51,056 nt of DNA from a virus. The notes beneath the pieces were generated by a model. That model was not told where the DNA came from and did no database searches. It was given only the letters and a program-made list of their open reading frames with translations. The stretch is taken from IMG/VR virus record IMGVR_UViG_3300025898_000008, positions 1 through 51,056 of that record; one strand, 5' to 3'. Numbering within the stretch: the stretch's first letter is position 1; each line of letters begins with the position of its first letter. Made by a program: the position numbers and the translations under genes. Shown here piece after piece: positions 6,365 to 14,434 of this stretch.

Positions 6365-6484
6365 ATGAAACATATTTTGTCGGCGGTCGCACTTTTGCTT
6401 GGCGTCTGTTCTTTGATCTGGCCGAACTACCCATTATGCGGGGTTGCGGTCGTGCTCCTGGCGGTTGCCAATTTCCTGCCGTGA
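6365..6484 (+). CDS. Small membrane protein, 39 aa
   Basis: The product starts MKHILSAVALLLGVCSLIWPN and continues PLCGVAVVLLAVANFLP: two short hydrophobic helices joined by a WPNYP turn, with almost no other content. The stop overlaps the GTG start of the next gene (GTGA, 6481..6484), which supports both. It probably inserts in the inner membrane. Function unknown. Confidence 0.6.
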   Translation: MKHILSAVALLLGVCSLIWPNYPLCGVAVVLLAVANFLP

Positions 6485-6804
6485 AAACACTCGAAACCGA
6501 GTTTTCGTTCAAGGGGTTTAATTACCGGCAGATCAGCCGAGACGGAGACGTTGCGGTTTACGAGCAACGCTGGGGCCGAAACGGATCTGTGGCGTACGAG
6601 ACGATTATCGTTCAGAGCCATAATGGGCGCGAGATCGCAGGTAAACAAATCCCACCATCCGAGTTTTTCCCGTCAACGTCGAGCTGGGGCGTAAAAGGTT
6701 GGAGTTTTACGGATCGGGAGTTGGCGCTCGCCAAGGCAAACGCCTTAACGCAAGACCGAAAATCCGCTGTCCTACCGCGCAAACCGGATCAGGACGATTC
6801 CTAG
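6481..6804 (+). CDS. Phage hypothetical protein
   Basis: From the GTG at 6481 the 107-aa product begins MKTLETEFSFKGFNYRQIS. It contains RDGDVAVYEQRWG, a short beta-rich segment, then SEFFPSTSSWGVKGWSFTD and ALAKANAL, which I recall as a conserved pattern of a small phage family without known function. The in-frame extension upstream to 6268 overlaps the small membrane protein and looks non-coding. The GTGA coupling supports this start. Confidence 0.65.
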   Translation: MKTLETEFSFKGFNYRQISRDGDVAVYEQRWGRNGSVAYETIIVQSHNGREIAGKQIPPSEFFPSTSSWGVKGWSFTDRELALAKANALTQDRKSAVLPRKPDQDDS

Positions 6805-6810
6805 CGCGAT

Positions 6811-7050
6811 ATGCGTACACGGCAAACGGGCAAATTGAGCTTTACGAGGCTATCAATACCCGGCCAAGCCTGCGTTCATTGCGGGACCATAATCACGGAA
6901 CGTCTTGATTGTCCCGGCTGCTACTGGATTGATCCTGTAACGCGAAAGCCTAGAACCTTTCAAGACGTACGAGAAGCTCCCGTAACTCAGGAGCACGGAA
7001 CGCCGACGACAGTTTCCCAGAGTCGCAACTCTGTGCGCCACGAGAGTTAG
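6811..7050 (+). CDS. Small zinc-knuckle-like hypothetical protein
   Basis: The 79-aa frame starts 6 bp after the previous stop. It has a Cys pair CVHC and a second CPGC separated by eight residues, a plausible treble-clef or ribbon zinc site, followed by a polar tail. A competing frame over the same bases lacks such structure. Coding status is likely but not certain. Confidence 0.5.
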   Translation: MRTRQTGKLSFTRLSIPGQACVHCGTIITERLDCPGCYWIDPVTRKPRTFQDVREAPVTQEHGTPTTVSQSRNSVRHES

Positions 7051-7056
7051 CCAAAG

Positions 7057-7548
7057 ATGGGCCAAAACCCTCAACAAGTCGATTGGAGCGGCCTAAAGGC
7101 TGCCGCAATAGCCCTAAACAGCGTCCAGGAAGCTGCTAGACGTGCTTCAAACAGCCTTCCCGCACCAGAACAGCAACGCTTCATCGAACGCGTAAATAAA
7201 CGCGCCTATCGTGAACGTTGGCTAGATCAAGCCAAAGCCCTTTCCCTCTCAGCTCCTACCAACGCAAAGCCTCTGTCCAACTCTGTCCAAACAGGTTCCG
7301 AGCTTCTCCTAAGCAAGCTCAAACAGCACGGAGACAACACAAAACAGAACTTAGCGGAGGTCGCAGAGAACGCTTCCATCGCCCTGAAACAGAAAAAGGG
7401 CAATGCCTTACTAAAACAGCATAAGGCATTTAGGGATTTTGTCAGTGGATCAGGACAGCTCCACGATTGGGGAAACGGCACGCTCGGCGGATCGGTGTCG
7501 GTGAACATCCTGACGAACCAAGCTGCGGTTCAGGTCGTGGAGAAGTAG
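7057..7548 (+). CDS. Phage protein, possible terminase small subunit or DNA-binding protein
   Basis: The 163-aa product is mostly helical and basic at its N-terminus (RVNKRAYRERWLDQA). The C-terminal part, with ELLLSKLKQHGDNTKQNLAEV, then AIALKQKKGNALLKQ, FRDFVSGSGQLHDWGN and SVSVNILTNQAAVQV, resembles phage proteins I recall near packaging genes. It precedes the packaging block, so a small terminase role is possible, but two genes and a non-coding stretch lie between it and the large subunit and no HTH is clear. No strong ribosome binding site precedes its ATG. Confidence 0.6.
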   Translation: MGQNPQQVDWSGLKAAAIALNSVQEAARRASNSLPAPEQQRFIERVNKRAYRERWLDQAKALSLSAPTNAKPLSNSVQTGSELLLSKLKQHGDNTKQNLAEVAENASIALKQKKGNALLKQHKAFRDFVSGSGQLHDWGNGTLGGSVSVNILTNQAAVQVVEK

Positions 7549-7814
7549 CACGGTTGTGGCTACTTAGCTGGTATTCCCGGGCAATAACTGCCCAACAATA
7601 CAGGTCATATGAAATCGCTGCTATAACCTGTTCAAGATCAACATAAACCAAGAGTAAATCCGATCCTGAACCGGCCCTGTTCTAATTACTGGAATGGATT
7701 AAGCATGCTTTTTCTTGGGCTGAGGGTAGCCGCCCCTACCCCGGTATGCCCTGCCTATTAGGTTGGGCGGTGGGTCGATATACCCCTTCTGAGAAATTTG
7801 GGTAAAACGGGGGC
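7549..7814. other. Gene-free interval with GC-rich hairpins upstream of the packaging genes
   Basis: No good plus-strand gene is present in this 266-bp stretch. It contains GGGCA-ATAAC-TGCCC at 7579..7593, GGGTAG/CTACCC near 7725..7742, and CCGCCC near 7731 complementary to GGGCGG near 7764. These could form alternative RNA or cruciform structures. There is no T-run typical of an intrinsic terminator. On the minus strand a 41-codon open stretch (7824 down to 7699) reads like protein but has no start codon. A packaging (pac) signal is a possible role because terminase genes follow; that is speculation. Confidence 0.4.
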
Positions 7815-7845
7815 TTGACGAAGTTTACATAAAACATTTTACATA
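7815..7845 (+). promoter_or_regulatory. Candidate promoter upstream of the packaging operon
   Basis: TTGACG at 7815..7820 is a near-consensus -35 element. TACATA at 7840..7845 could be the -10 element, but the 19-bp spacing is longer than ideal. The same TTGACG and TACATA pair, with ideal 17-bp spacing, occurs before the capsid gene (15880). The first gene with a strong ribosome binding site starts at 7894. Confidence 0.4.
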
Positions 7846-7893
7846 AACCAAATCGTGATAGCGCAGTTTGACGTAAAACGGGTCAGGGAGGAC

Positions 7894-8274
7894 ATGAAGC
7901 GCCGGTATCAATCCGTTGGCGTGATGTCGGGGCTGACTTTTTATGATTGGGTGGCAAGGATGTTCCCGAAGAATCTGAGTGCGCTGGGCGAGGAAGATCG
8001 CCCGAACCGAATTTTGCCCGTGCCTGTACTGGCCGACAGTGATCGCGGCGGTGCGAATCCGCAAGACGACCAAATCGAAACATCTGGTCACGAAGCGCGA
8101 GAGAGTACATCGGAACGCCGTAAAGCCAAGACAATGGCAGACTCTCGCGGCGGGCAAGAACCTTTCGACAGAAAAGCCTACATCAAGGAATACATGAAGG
8201 GGTACCGGAAAAAGCCGGTGATATGTCCAGCGTGCGGACATGAGTTTACGAAGTTGAAAAGGGCGAAACAATGA
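7894..8274 (+). CDS. Hypothetical protein with a C-terminal Cys pair
   Basis: The 126-aa product starts MKRRYQSVGVMSGLTFYDW. The middle is polar and low in complexity; the end is basic with one CPACGHEF half zinc ribbon. I chose the ATG at 7894 because AGGGAGG lies just upstream. The longer frame from a GTG at 7855 would begin almost at the transcription start predicted from the candidate promoter. Its stop overlaps the next gene by ATGA. It may be a small terminase or regulator; not recognised. Confidence 0.6.
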   Translation: MKRRYQSVGVMSGLTFYDWVARMFPKNLSALGEEDRPNRILPVPVLADSDRGGANPQDDQIETSGHEARESTSERRKAKTMADSRGGQEPFDRKAYIKEYMKGYRKKPVICPACGHEFTKLKRAKQ

Positions 8275-8459
8275 ACGAATTAGAAGAACATGATGCGGCA
8301 TATTCTCGCGAGATTGAGGCGGCAAGAGTTCGGTACGCCGGGATGACCCGTCAACAGCTTTTGGACCGTCAACGAGAGTTGAGGACAAAGTATGCAATGC
8401 CAACACACGCCGACATTGCTTCATTGGAAGTTCTTTGGCATTTGCTGAAACCGAAATGA
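8271..8459 (+). CDS. Small helical hypothetical protein
   Basis: The 62-aa product, MNELEEHDAAYSREIEAAR and onward, is charged and helical. It is coupled by ATGA at both ends, with the preceding gene and with the terminase large subunit. Its position directly before the large subunit makes a packaging accessory role possible, but no motif supports it. Confidence 0.65.
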   Translation: MNELEEHDAAYSREIEAARVRYAGMTRQQLLDRQRELRTKYAMPTHADIASLEVLWHLLKPK

Positions 8460-10228
8460 TCCAAGCGTACGGCTTATCGTTCCCTGACGGGACAACCCCG
8501 GCAACGGTTGAGCTTTTCTGTTTTGCGCATGGCTGGGCGCGAGAACAGAGCGGGCTGACCCGGTACCAGCATTACCGGCAGGCGGTGGATTTGTTGTGGA
8601 ACGTGCCACGAAGGGAGTATGCGATTGCGCGGAAGATGGCGTACGATCCAGACAAGCACGATTTATTTATCTGGAACGAGTGGACCGAACTCGTCAGCGA
8701 ACAGCTTTGCATCGAGAAAGAAGTGCTGATTTCGGGGCCGGGGGCATCTTGGAAAAGTACGGCGGTCGCTGTTTACGGAAATGTGCTTTGGTATTCGTCA
8801 CCGCACAATACGCGGGTAGTTTGCACCTCGACAACGAGTGATGCGCTGCGGGCGAAGTTCTGGAAAGAGATTCAACATTTCTACCGAGCCGCGAATACAG
8901 GAATCGGTAATCCTGTTCCGAGCCGGACGATTATTCAGTACCAGAAAGGCGACGATGGGGCGGGGATTTACGGAGTAGCGGTTGAATCGGATGGGAGCGT
9001 TGAACGGGCAGTGAACAAGATCGTTGGCCGGCACAACACGAATGTCTTTGTCGCGGTGGACGAGTTGGCTACGGTGAGCGAGGCGATTGTCGAGGCCAGC
9101 GTGAACTTGGAAACCGGCGCTGAACATTTCCAATTTGCAGGCATGGCAAACCCGGATAGCAAATTCGATCCGCACGGGAGAATGTCCGAACCCGAGAATG
9201 GGTGGAACTCGATTACGGATGAAACCCAGATGTGGCGCACCAAACGGGGCGGGGTGGCGATTCATCTGGACGGCAGGCGAAGCCCAAGAATACGGGATGA
9301 CGACAAGTTTCCTGGCATGATTCGGCAACGTGACTTGGATCGGACAGCCGAAATTTACGGTGAAAACAGCCCTCAATTTTGGAAACAGCGTGTCGGGTTC
9401 TGGTGCCCGGAAGGAATTACCAAAACAGTGTTGTCTGAGACGATGATCCAGAAGTTTCGGGCAATGGAAAAGATCGGGGCGGGCGGCGTGTTAAGTTGGG
9501 TCAGCGGATTTGTTCAAGCCGCCGTACTCGATCCTTCGTTTGAAGGTCAGGACAGAAAAGTATTGCGGTTCCCGAAATGGGGCGACGTGTTTGATAGCCT
9601 GACGGGACAGACGCGAAAAGCGATTGATCTTGGCGAGTACATCATCCTGAAAGTCGATGTCACATTGCCCGAGCCAATCCATTACCAGATCGTCAGACAG
9701 GTCAAACAGGCGTGTATTGAGCGGGGCATATCACCGGAACTGTTTGCTTTGGATTCCACTGGTGAGGGTGGCGGGCTGGCGTCAATTTTCGCGCGGGAAT
9801 GGTCGCCAGCGATTGTGACAGTGGAGTTTGGCGGCAGACCATCAGATCGGCCCGTTAGCGAAATCAATCCGCGTACGTGCCGAGAAGAATACGTTAACCG
9901 GGTTACAGAACTTTGGTTCGCCGTCCGAACCATGATGCAAAATTTTCAGGTGTACGGCCTAGACAAAGATACCGCGATTGAGTTTTGTAAACGGCTTTGG
10001 GAACCGCACGGGAACATGATAATCGTGGAATCCAAAACCGTAATGAAAACCCGCACAGGCAAAAGTCCTGACTTGGCGGATTCGGCGGTGATCGCGACTG
10101 AATTGTTCCGGCAAAAAGAAGATGTGTCGATTACCAGCATGCCGACGCAAGATGATGCGTGGAACAAATTTCATCGGGAGCAAGCGGCGTTGCTTGACGC
10201 GGATCACTCTTATTTGGTCGAAACGTAA
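8456..10228 (+). CDS. terL: Terminase large subunit (packaging ATPase and nuclease)
   Basis: The 590-aa product carries an ATPase domain with a Walker A variant GPGASWKS at residues 94-101 and a Walker B VFVAVDEL at 197-204. The C-terminal nuclease domain has LKVDVTLPEP, LDSTGEGGGL and the late acidic motif DLADSAVIATELF. It drives DNA into the prohead at the portal and cuts the concatemer. The start at 8456 overlaps the preceding stop by ATGA; an in-frame ATG 21 bp upstream lies inside that gene. The Walker A motif has Ser-Trp before the Lys instead of the usual Gly-Lys, a variation seen in other terminases. Confidence 0.93.
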   Translation: MIQAYGLSFPDGTTPATVELFCFAHGWAREQSGLTRYQHYRQAVDLLWNVPRREYAIARKMAYDPDKHDLFIWNEWTELVSEQLCIEKEVLISGPGASWKSTAVAVYGNVLWYSSPHNTRVVCTSTTSDALRAKFWKEIQHFYRAANTGIGNPVPSRTIIQYQKGDDGAGIYGVAVESDGSVERAVNKIVGRHNTNVFVAVDELATVSEAIVEASVNLETGAEHFQFAGMANPDSKFDPHGRMSEPENGWNSITDETQMWRTKRGGVAIHLDGRRSPRIRDDDKFPGMIRQRDLDRTAEIYGENSPQFWKQRVGFWCPEGITKTVLSETMIQKFRAMEKIGAGGVLSWVSGFVQAAVLDPSFEGQDRKVLRFPKWGDVFDSLTGQTRKAIDLGEYIILKVDVTLPEPIHYQIVRQVKQACIERGISPELFALDSTGEGGGLASIFAREWSPAIVTVEFGGRPSDRPVSEINPRTCREEYVNRVTELWFAVRTMMQNFQVYGLDKDTAIEFCKRLWEPHGNMIIVESKTVMKTRTGKSPDLADSAVIATELFRQKEDVSITSMPTQDDAWNKFHREQAALLDADHSYLVET

Positions 10229-10229
10229 G

Positions 10230-10568
10230 CCAGATTTATACAAAGTCCTTTTCGTCACGCTGACCGATGGGCAGGAAAACTGTTCATCCGAATGGAACGA
10301 TCAGACGATTAAAGAACTCATCAAAGAAAAAGAGAGCAAGGATCATTGGACGTTTGTTCACATCGGCGTCGGCGCAAATGGATGGGACGCCGTGCATCGC
10401 ATGTCGAAAGGCACGCTTTCCGCGAGCAACGTTCTGAACATCGACCCGAAGGATACGAAAAAAACTTATGCTCGCATGAGTGCAATGACTGTGAGTTATT
10501 GTGCGGATTCAAGCAATGTCCAACGCAGCGCGCAAAACATCTGGAAAACGAGCGACGACACGCAATAA
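10230..10568 (+). pseudogene. Truncated vWA-domain protein remnant
   Basis: The frame reads VLFVTLTDGQENCSSEW (third MIDAS motif of von Willebrand A domains), then DHWTFVHIGVGANGWD and a C-terminal half typical of phage vWA proteins. The N-terminal half with the metal-binding DxSxS motif is absent. Homology starts right at the terminase stop, and no ATG, GTG or TTG is available between the terminase end and the vWA core. In-frame ATGs exist only inside terL (10122 and 10152), giving a non-homologous leader. The likely history is a deletion that joined the terminase 3' end to the middle of a vWA gene. Its end overlaps the HTH gene. Confidence 0.65.
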
Positions 10569-10734
10569 ATTCGCTTCGCAACTCGTTCAATGGCGTGGCA
10601 GCCGACCTCAACCCTTGGCTGCCAACGCTCTCGATGTTTCTCTGGCGACATACAGGAATTGGGAACAGGGGCGCAACGCGCCTAATCCGCTGACTCAATC
10701 AGCGTTGTTACGGTCAATGGATAAACTTTCTTAA
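10516..10734 (+). CDS. Small XRE-like helix-turn-helix protein
   Basis: The 72-aa product starts MSNAARKTSGKRATTR and contains LAANALDVSLATYRNWEQGRNAP, the turn and recognition helix of XRE/Cro-type DNA-binding domains, with little else. It overlaps the end of the vWA remnant in another frame. An upstream in-frame ATG at 10501 gives five more residues. It could be the regulator that binds the inverted repeat at 6187 or act on packaging; neither is shown. Confidence 0.7.
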   Translation: MSNAARKTSGKRATTRNKFASQLVQWRGSRPQPLAANALDVSLATYRNWEQGRNAPNPLTQSALLRSMDKLS

Positions 10735-11355
10735 ATGCTTCGACTCAAAGACAGATCGCTCGGCGTCCCAGATCAGTTCAGGTACACCCACGCCGAGAGC
10801 GGGTTCGTAAGTACCGGAGTAAACTGGTGGGACTGGTGGGATTCGATTGTCAAACACCGGACTGCTAATGGTTATCCGCCTATCACCGAAACAGAAGCGG
10901 AAGATCAGCTTTGCAAACAGATCGGCCCCGAGTTTTGCGAGCAGGAACAGCCCGGTGATTTTCGTTTCGTGAATACAAGATTGCGATTCGGTGACATCGT
11001 TCGCGGGGCCAAAGCGTACATCGCTCTCATCACATCGGGCTTTCGGACTGTCAGCCAAGAAGAAGCCGACCGCAGAGCAAGAGTGTGCTCGGGTTGTTAC
11101 CTGCGCATCATTCCGCAAGGTTGCGGCAGTTGCGTGAAGCTCGGGAGCCTGATTGTTGGAGATATTGCAGGAAAGAAAACTGCGTATGACGATCAACTTG
11201 AAAACCGGGCGTGCGCTGCGTGTCAGTGTCCATTGCAACCCTTGGTACATTTCCCTCTTGCTCTTTTGGAGCAGACGGATAATGATGCGCTTCAAGAATC
11301 TCTGCCGGAGTTTTGTTGGAGAAAACGCGGCGGCGAAAATTATGTTCGCGAATAA
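10735..11355 (+). CDS. Cys-rich phage hypothetical protein
   Basis: The 206-aa product starts MLRLKDRSLGVPDQFRY. It has CSGCYLR, then GCGSCVKLG, then CAACQCPL and a final EFCWRK, suggesting one or two zinc sites in the C-terminal half. I recall this layout (proline-containing N-terminus, ARVC-CGC pattern and PExCW end) from proteins next to phage packaging genes. The ATG directly follows the preceding stop codon. A structural or packaging accessory role is inferred from position. Confidence 0.7.
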   Translation: MLRLKDRSLGVPDQFRYTHAESGFVSTGVNWWDWWDSIVKHRTANGYPPITETEAEDQLCKQIGPEFCEQEQPGDFRFVNTRLRFGDIVRGAKAYIALITSGFRTVSQEEADRRARVCSGCYLRIIPQGCGSCVKLGSLIVGDIAGKKTAYDDQLENRACAACQCPLQPLVHFPLALLEQTDNDALQESLPEFCWRKRGGENYVRE

Positions 11356-11554
11356 TACCGTTGGTTATACTGAACGAACTTATCGGCTTCATCGCAGGCG
11401 TAATGGATCAACAGACGAATTTGCTTGGATATACAGCGATACCAGGGAAGCAGCTTCCCCAATTTTCTATTCTGCCAGAGAGGCTCTGACATGGGCTGAA
11501 AAACGAGCAGGCGATACTCATGTGGAGATCACGTCCATGAAATACTCCGGGTGA
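11342..11554 (+). CDS. Small hypothetical protein
   Basis: The 70-aa product starts MFANNTVGYTERTYRLHRR and ends VEITSMKYSG, a small alpha/beta composition. The start overlaps the previous gene by 14 bp; the in-frame extension upstream to 11153 is out-of-frame shadow of that gene. Its stop overlaps the GTG start of the next gene (GTGA). Confidence 0.55.
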   Translation: MFANNTVGYTERTYRLHRRRNGSTDEFAWIYSDTREAASPIFYSAREALTWAEKRAGDTHVEITSMKYSG

Positions 11555-11805
11555 AAAGACTATTCGATCTTGGCATCGGGTACGATGAAGAAACCGAAAC
11601 GTATTGCGCCATCGTAAACTCGTTGACCGATAGAAAAACGGTGACAGTGCGCGATCAAAACATCCGCGTCGTCATGTCGAAAGTGTCTCGCCGGATTCGC
11701 CAAAAGACGAAAGAGATCAAGCTTTTTCCAATTCGCGATAAACCGCCGATGCTGGCCGGAGTTCGCAATGGTTCTCTTGAATTAGTCTCCCCAGAAGCAA
11801 ACTGA
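11551..11805 (+). CDS. Small basic hypothetical protein
   Basis: The 84-aa product, MKRLFDLGIGYDEETETYC and onward, uses a GTG start coupled by GTGA to the previous gene. It is rich in Arg/Lys in the middle (SKVSRRIRQKTKEIKLF). It ends one base before the portal gene. Function not recognised. Confidence 0.6.
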   Translation: MKRLFDLGIGYDEETETYCAIVNSLTDRKTVTVRDQNIRVVMSKVSRRIRQKTKEIKLFPIRDKPPMLAGVRNGSLELVSPEAN

Positions 11806-11806
11806 A

Positions 11807-14143
11807 ATGCAGGCCGTCGCCACAATCACTTCTGACGATGAAGGGAAAACGTACGAAGTACCCGAGTCGTGTATCGGCAGCGCCAAAGATGCGCGCACGA
11901 CAATCTCGACTCTTGTAAAAGCCGAGAGCATCAGGGCCAAGCGCAGGGCAAAATTCAACGGGATGCTGAACGGCAACCCTCCCTGGCCTGGATTGCTTCG
12001 CGACAAAGGACAAGGCGACAGAGCCAATTTCACTTTACGCGAGGCAGAAGGATTCATTGCCGCCGCCAAAACTCCGTACTATGCGCTCGCCTTTAAAGCC
12101 GACAGATTCATTCAGTTGACCCTCGATTACGGGAGTGCCGACCCCGGTTTACTCGCGGAATGGGCCGGGAAGATCGCGACTCGATACCAGTACGCGAACG
12201 AGGATGACGACAGTCTGGATATGCACATGCAGCGGTCGCAATTCCAGATGGTCGCGCACGGCAGCGGGCCGATGGTTTGGGAAGATACCGAGGACTGGCG
12301 CGCGAAATCGAGAATGGCAGGGCAAATTCTTGTTCCCGACGATGCTTCCGCTGACATTGACGAATGGGACACAGCAGCCTGTCAACGGTCGTACACCCCA
12401 ACGCAACTTTGGTCCAAGATCAAAAACGAAGCGGCAGCGACCGCAAGAAAATGGAACGTGCCAGCTTGCAAAAAGGCGATCATGGACGCGGCCCCAGAGA
12501 ATTTGAAAGGCACATACGGCCTGAATTTCGAGTACTACGAGGCTGAGATGCGCAAGGGTGCGACAGGTTGGGATTCAAAGTCAAAACGGATTTTCGTGAC
12601 CGATCTTTTCCAGAAAGAGTTCACCAACCGAATCAGCTACTTCATTGTCTTACAGATTGAAGAAGCGACTCTCGAAACAGATGTTGAAGGCGATCCGAAT
12701 ACCGGATTTTTGTTTCGCAAAATTGGCCGGTACGAAAGCTGGAGTCAGATCATTTGCCCGTTCCTTTACGATGTCGGCCCGGATGGGCAATGGCATTCCG
12801 TGAAAGGTGCTGGTCCGAAGATATTCGATTTTTGCAGCGCATCCGACCGGCTCTTTTGCCGTGGACTAGACGGCGCAATGAAAGCGAGCGGCGTGATTGT
12901 TCAGGCAAAAGATGCCAACGCCTTGCAGGAAGCCGCATTTACCGACATTTCTGGCGGAACAGTGATCGGGCCGAAGTACGAAGTGATGCAGCAACGGATT
13001 GCGCCCAATCTCGAATCGCCGCTCCTGATGAAGCGCGAGCTTGGGAAAACGTTGGCGGAAAATACCGGGCAATACAGACAACGATGGGAGTCCGAACCTG
13101 AACCGACTTTGGGGCAGCAACAAATCAAAGAGACACGCGAATCTGTTCTGGGCGATTTCGACGCCAGTCGGTACCTGAAATATCTCGACCGTTTTCATAG
13201 AGAGCGTTTCCGGCGCATATTGGCGATGGGAAAGAAACTGTATGCGAGCCGGAAAGACGTTGCCCCGGTTGACATCGAAAACGAAACCGCGTTGACGCCG
13301 AGCGAGCAGGGCGCGCTGAAATTTTATCGTGGCTGCGTCGCTACGGACGGGATTCCAGAGGAGATCATGGAGTTCGAGAATTTCTGCCGTATCAAAGCAA
13401 CCCGGCTGGTTGGCAACGGGAGTATTCAGATGCGCCAGATGATCGGCGACAAAATGCTTGGACTGATTCCCGCGATGGATGAGCGCGGGCGGAACTTCAC
13501 TTTGCGATCAGTTGTTTCTTCGTATGCAGGCGAGACATGGGCTGACGCAACATTTCCGGCGTACGACAAGCCGCCAGTTGTTGACCAGAACATTTCCGTG
13601 GCGACGATGGAAAACAATTTCCTGGCACTGCCGAATGCTCAACTAAAAGTCTCGCCCGAACAGGACGACGCAACCCATTTTGGGATTCATTTACAGTTCG
13701 TCGGCCAGATGGCGCAAGCTACCCAAGCCGGTCAGGTTGATCCGCATCAACTGTTGCTCGTTTTGGAACAGGCCGGGCCGCATACCCATGAGCATTTGCA
13801 GAACATCGCTGGTGATCCGACTCGGAAGGTGCAGGTAAAACAAATGACCGAAGCGTGGCTGAATATGTCGAAGATGGCCGACCAACTTGGGCAACAAGTT
13901 GCCGAAATGGACAAGGCCGCCGCAGCTCAACAGCCACAGCAAGCGCCCGATCCCGAGCTGATCGCGGCTCTGGCAAAGGTGCATGGAGAATTGGCAATTA
14001 AGCGTGACAAAATGCAGGGCGATTTGATTTTGAAAAAGGATAAGCAGGACGCCACGATGCGCTTGAAAGATGTGCAGGCAGCGCACGGACTCAGGCTTGA
14101 CCGCTGGAAGGCGGCAGCGCAACCGCAGGCACAAGCCGCGTGA
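11807..14143 (+). CDS. Portal protein
   Basis: The 778-aa product sits between terminase and scaffold/capsid genes, in the size class of P22-type portals. Features include an N-terminal segment with NGNPPWPG, a glycine/tryptophan core (GSGPMVWEDTEDW), HSVKGAGPKIFDFCSASDR, and a long C-terminal helical barrel-like tail (LAIKRDKMQGDLILKKDK) ending in a Gln/Ala-rich segment. Portals form the dodecameric ring through which terminase loads DNA. Assignment rests on position, length and overall pattern rather than a single motif. Confidence 0.85.
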   Translation: MQAVATITSDDEGKTYEVPESCIGSAKDARTTISTLVKAESIRAKRRAKFNGMLNGNPPWPGLLRDKGQGDRANFTLREAEGFIAAAKTPYYALAFKADRFIQLTLDYGSADPGLLAEWAGKIATRYQYANEDDDSLDMHMQRSQFQMVAHGSGPMVWEDTEDWRAKSRMAGQILVPDDASADIDEWDTAACQRSYTPTQLWSKIKNEAAATARKWNVPACKKAIMDAAPENLKGTYGLNFEYYEAEMRKGATGWDSKSKRIFVTDLFQKEFTNRISYFIVLQIEEATLETDVEGDPNTGFLFRKIGRYESWSQIICPFLYDVGPDGQWHSVKGAGPKIFDFCSASDRLFCRGLDGAMKASGVIVQAKDANALQEAAFTDISGGTVIGPKYEVMQQRIAPNLESPLLMKRELGKTLAENTGQYRQRWESEPEPTLGQQQIKETRESVLGDFDASRYLKYLDRFHRERFRRILAMGKKLYASRKDVAPVDIENETALTPSEQGALKFYRGCVATDGIPEEIMEFENFCRIKATRLVGNGSIQMRQMIGDKMLGLIPAMDERGRNFTLRSVVSSYAGETWADATFPAYDKPPVVDQNISVATMENNFLALPNAQLKVSPEQDDATHFGIHLQFVGQMAQATQAGQVDPHQLLLVLEQAGPHTHEHLQNIAGDPTRKVQVKQMTEAWLNMSKMADQLGQQVAEMDKAAAAQQPQQAPDPELIAALAKVHGELAIKRDKMQGDLILKKDKQDATMRLKDVQAAHGLRLDRWKAAAQPQAQAA

Positions 14144-14430
14144 CGACACAGGAATTTCGATCAACGCCAGAACTTGTCGCTGAGATGCGTAAGATTTTCG
14201 AGATTCCAGCGTTCAAGTTCTGGCTTGAGGCTTTCAGCGAGAGCGATAATCCGATGAATAGGGTTGCGCCACCATCAATTACACCGCACGGAGCTTATAT
14301 TTTGCTTGGAGAGCAGACGGGTTGGCGACAGTGCCTGACTCGTTTCATGCTCGGAGCCGTGCCGCTTGAGCAGCCGCCAAAAAAGGAAGAACAAACGTAC
14401 GCAGAACCACCGCCAGAACCGGAAGAATAA
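14140..14430 (+). CDS. Small hypothetical protein with Pro/Glu-rich tail
   Basis: The 96-aa product starts with GTG overlapping the portal stop (GTGA). It has a folded part (AFKFWLEAFSESDNPMNR, GAYILLGEQTGWRQCL) and a tail QPPKKEEQTYAEPPPEPEE. It lies between portal and scaffold, so a head-assembly role is possible. Confidence 0.65.
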   Translation: MTTQEFRSTPELVAEMRKIFEIPAFKFWLEAFSESDNPMNRVAPPSITPHGAYILLGEQTGWRQCLTRFMLGAVPLEQPPKKEEQTYAEPPPEPEE

Positions 14431-14434
14431 AACC

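Noticed and set aside
7549-7814. tRNA gene or intrinsic terminator in the gap before the packaging genes
   Set aside because: No cloverleaf or anticodon arm could be drawn, and none of the hairpins is followed by a T-run.
8435-8455. Earlier ATG for the terminase large subunit
   Set aside because: It is inside the preceding gene; the ATGA-coupled start at 8456 follows the rule seen throughout this genome.
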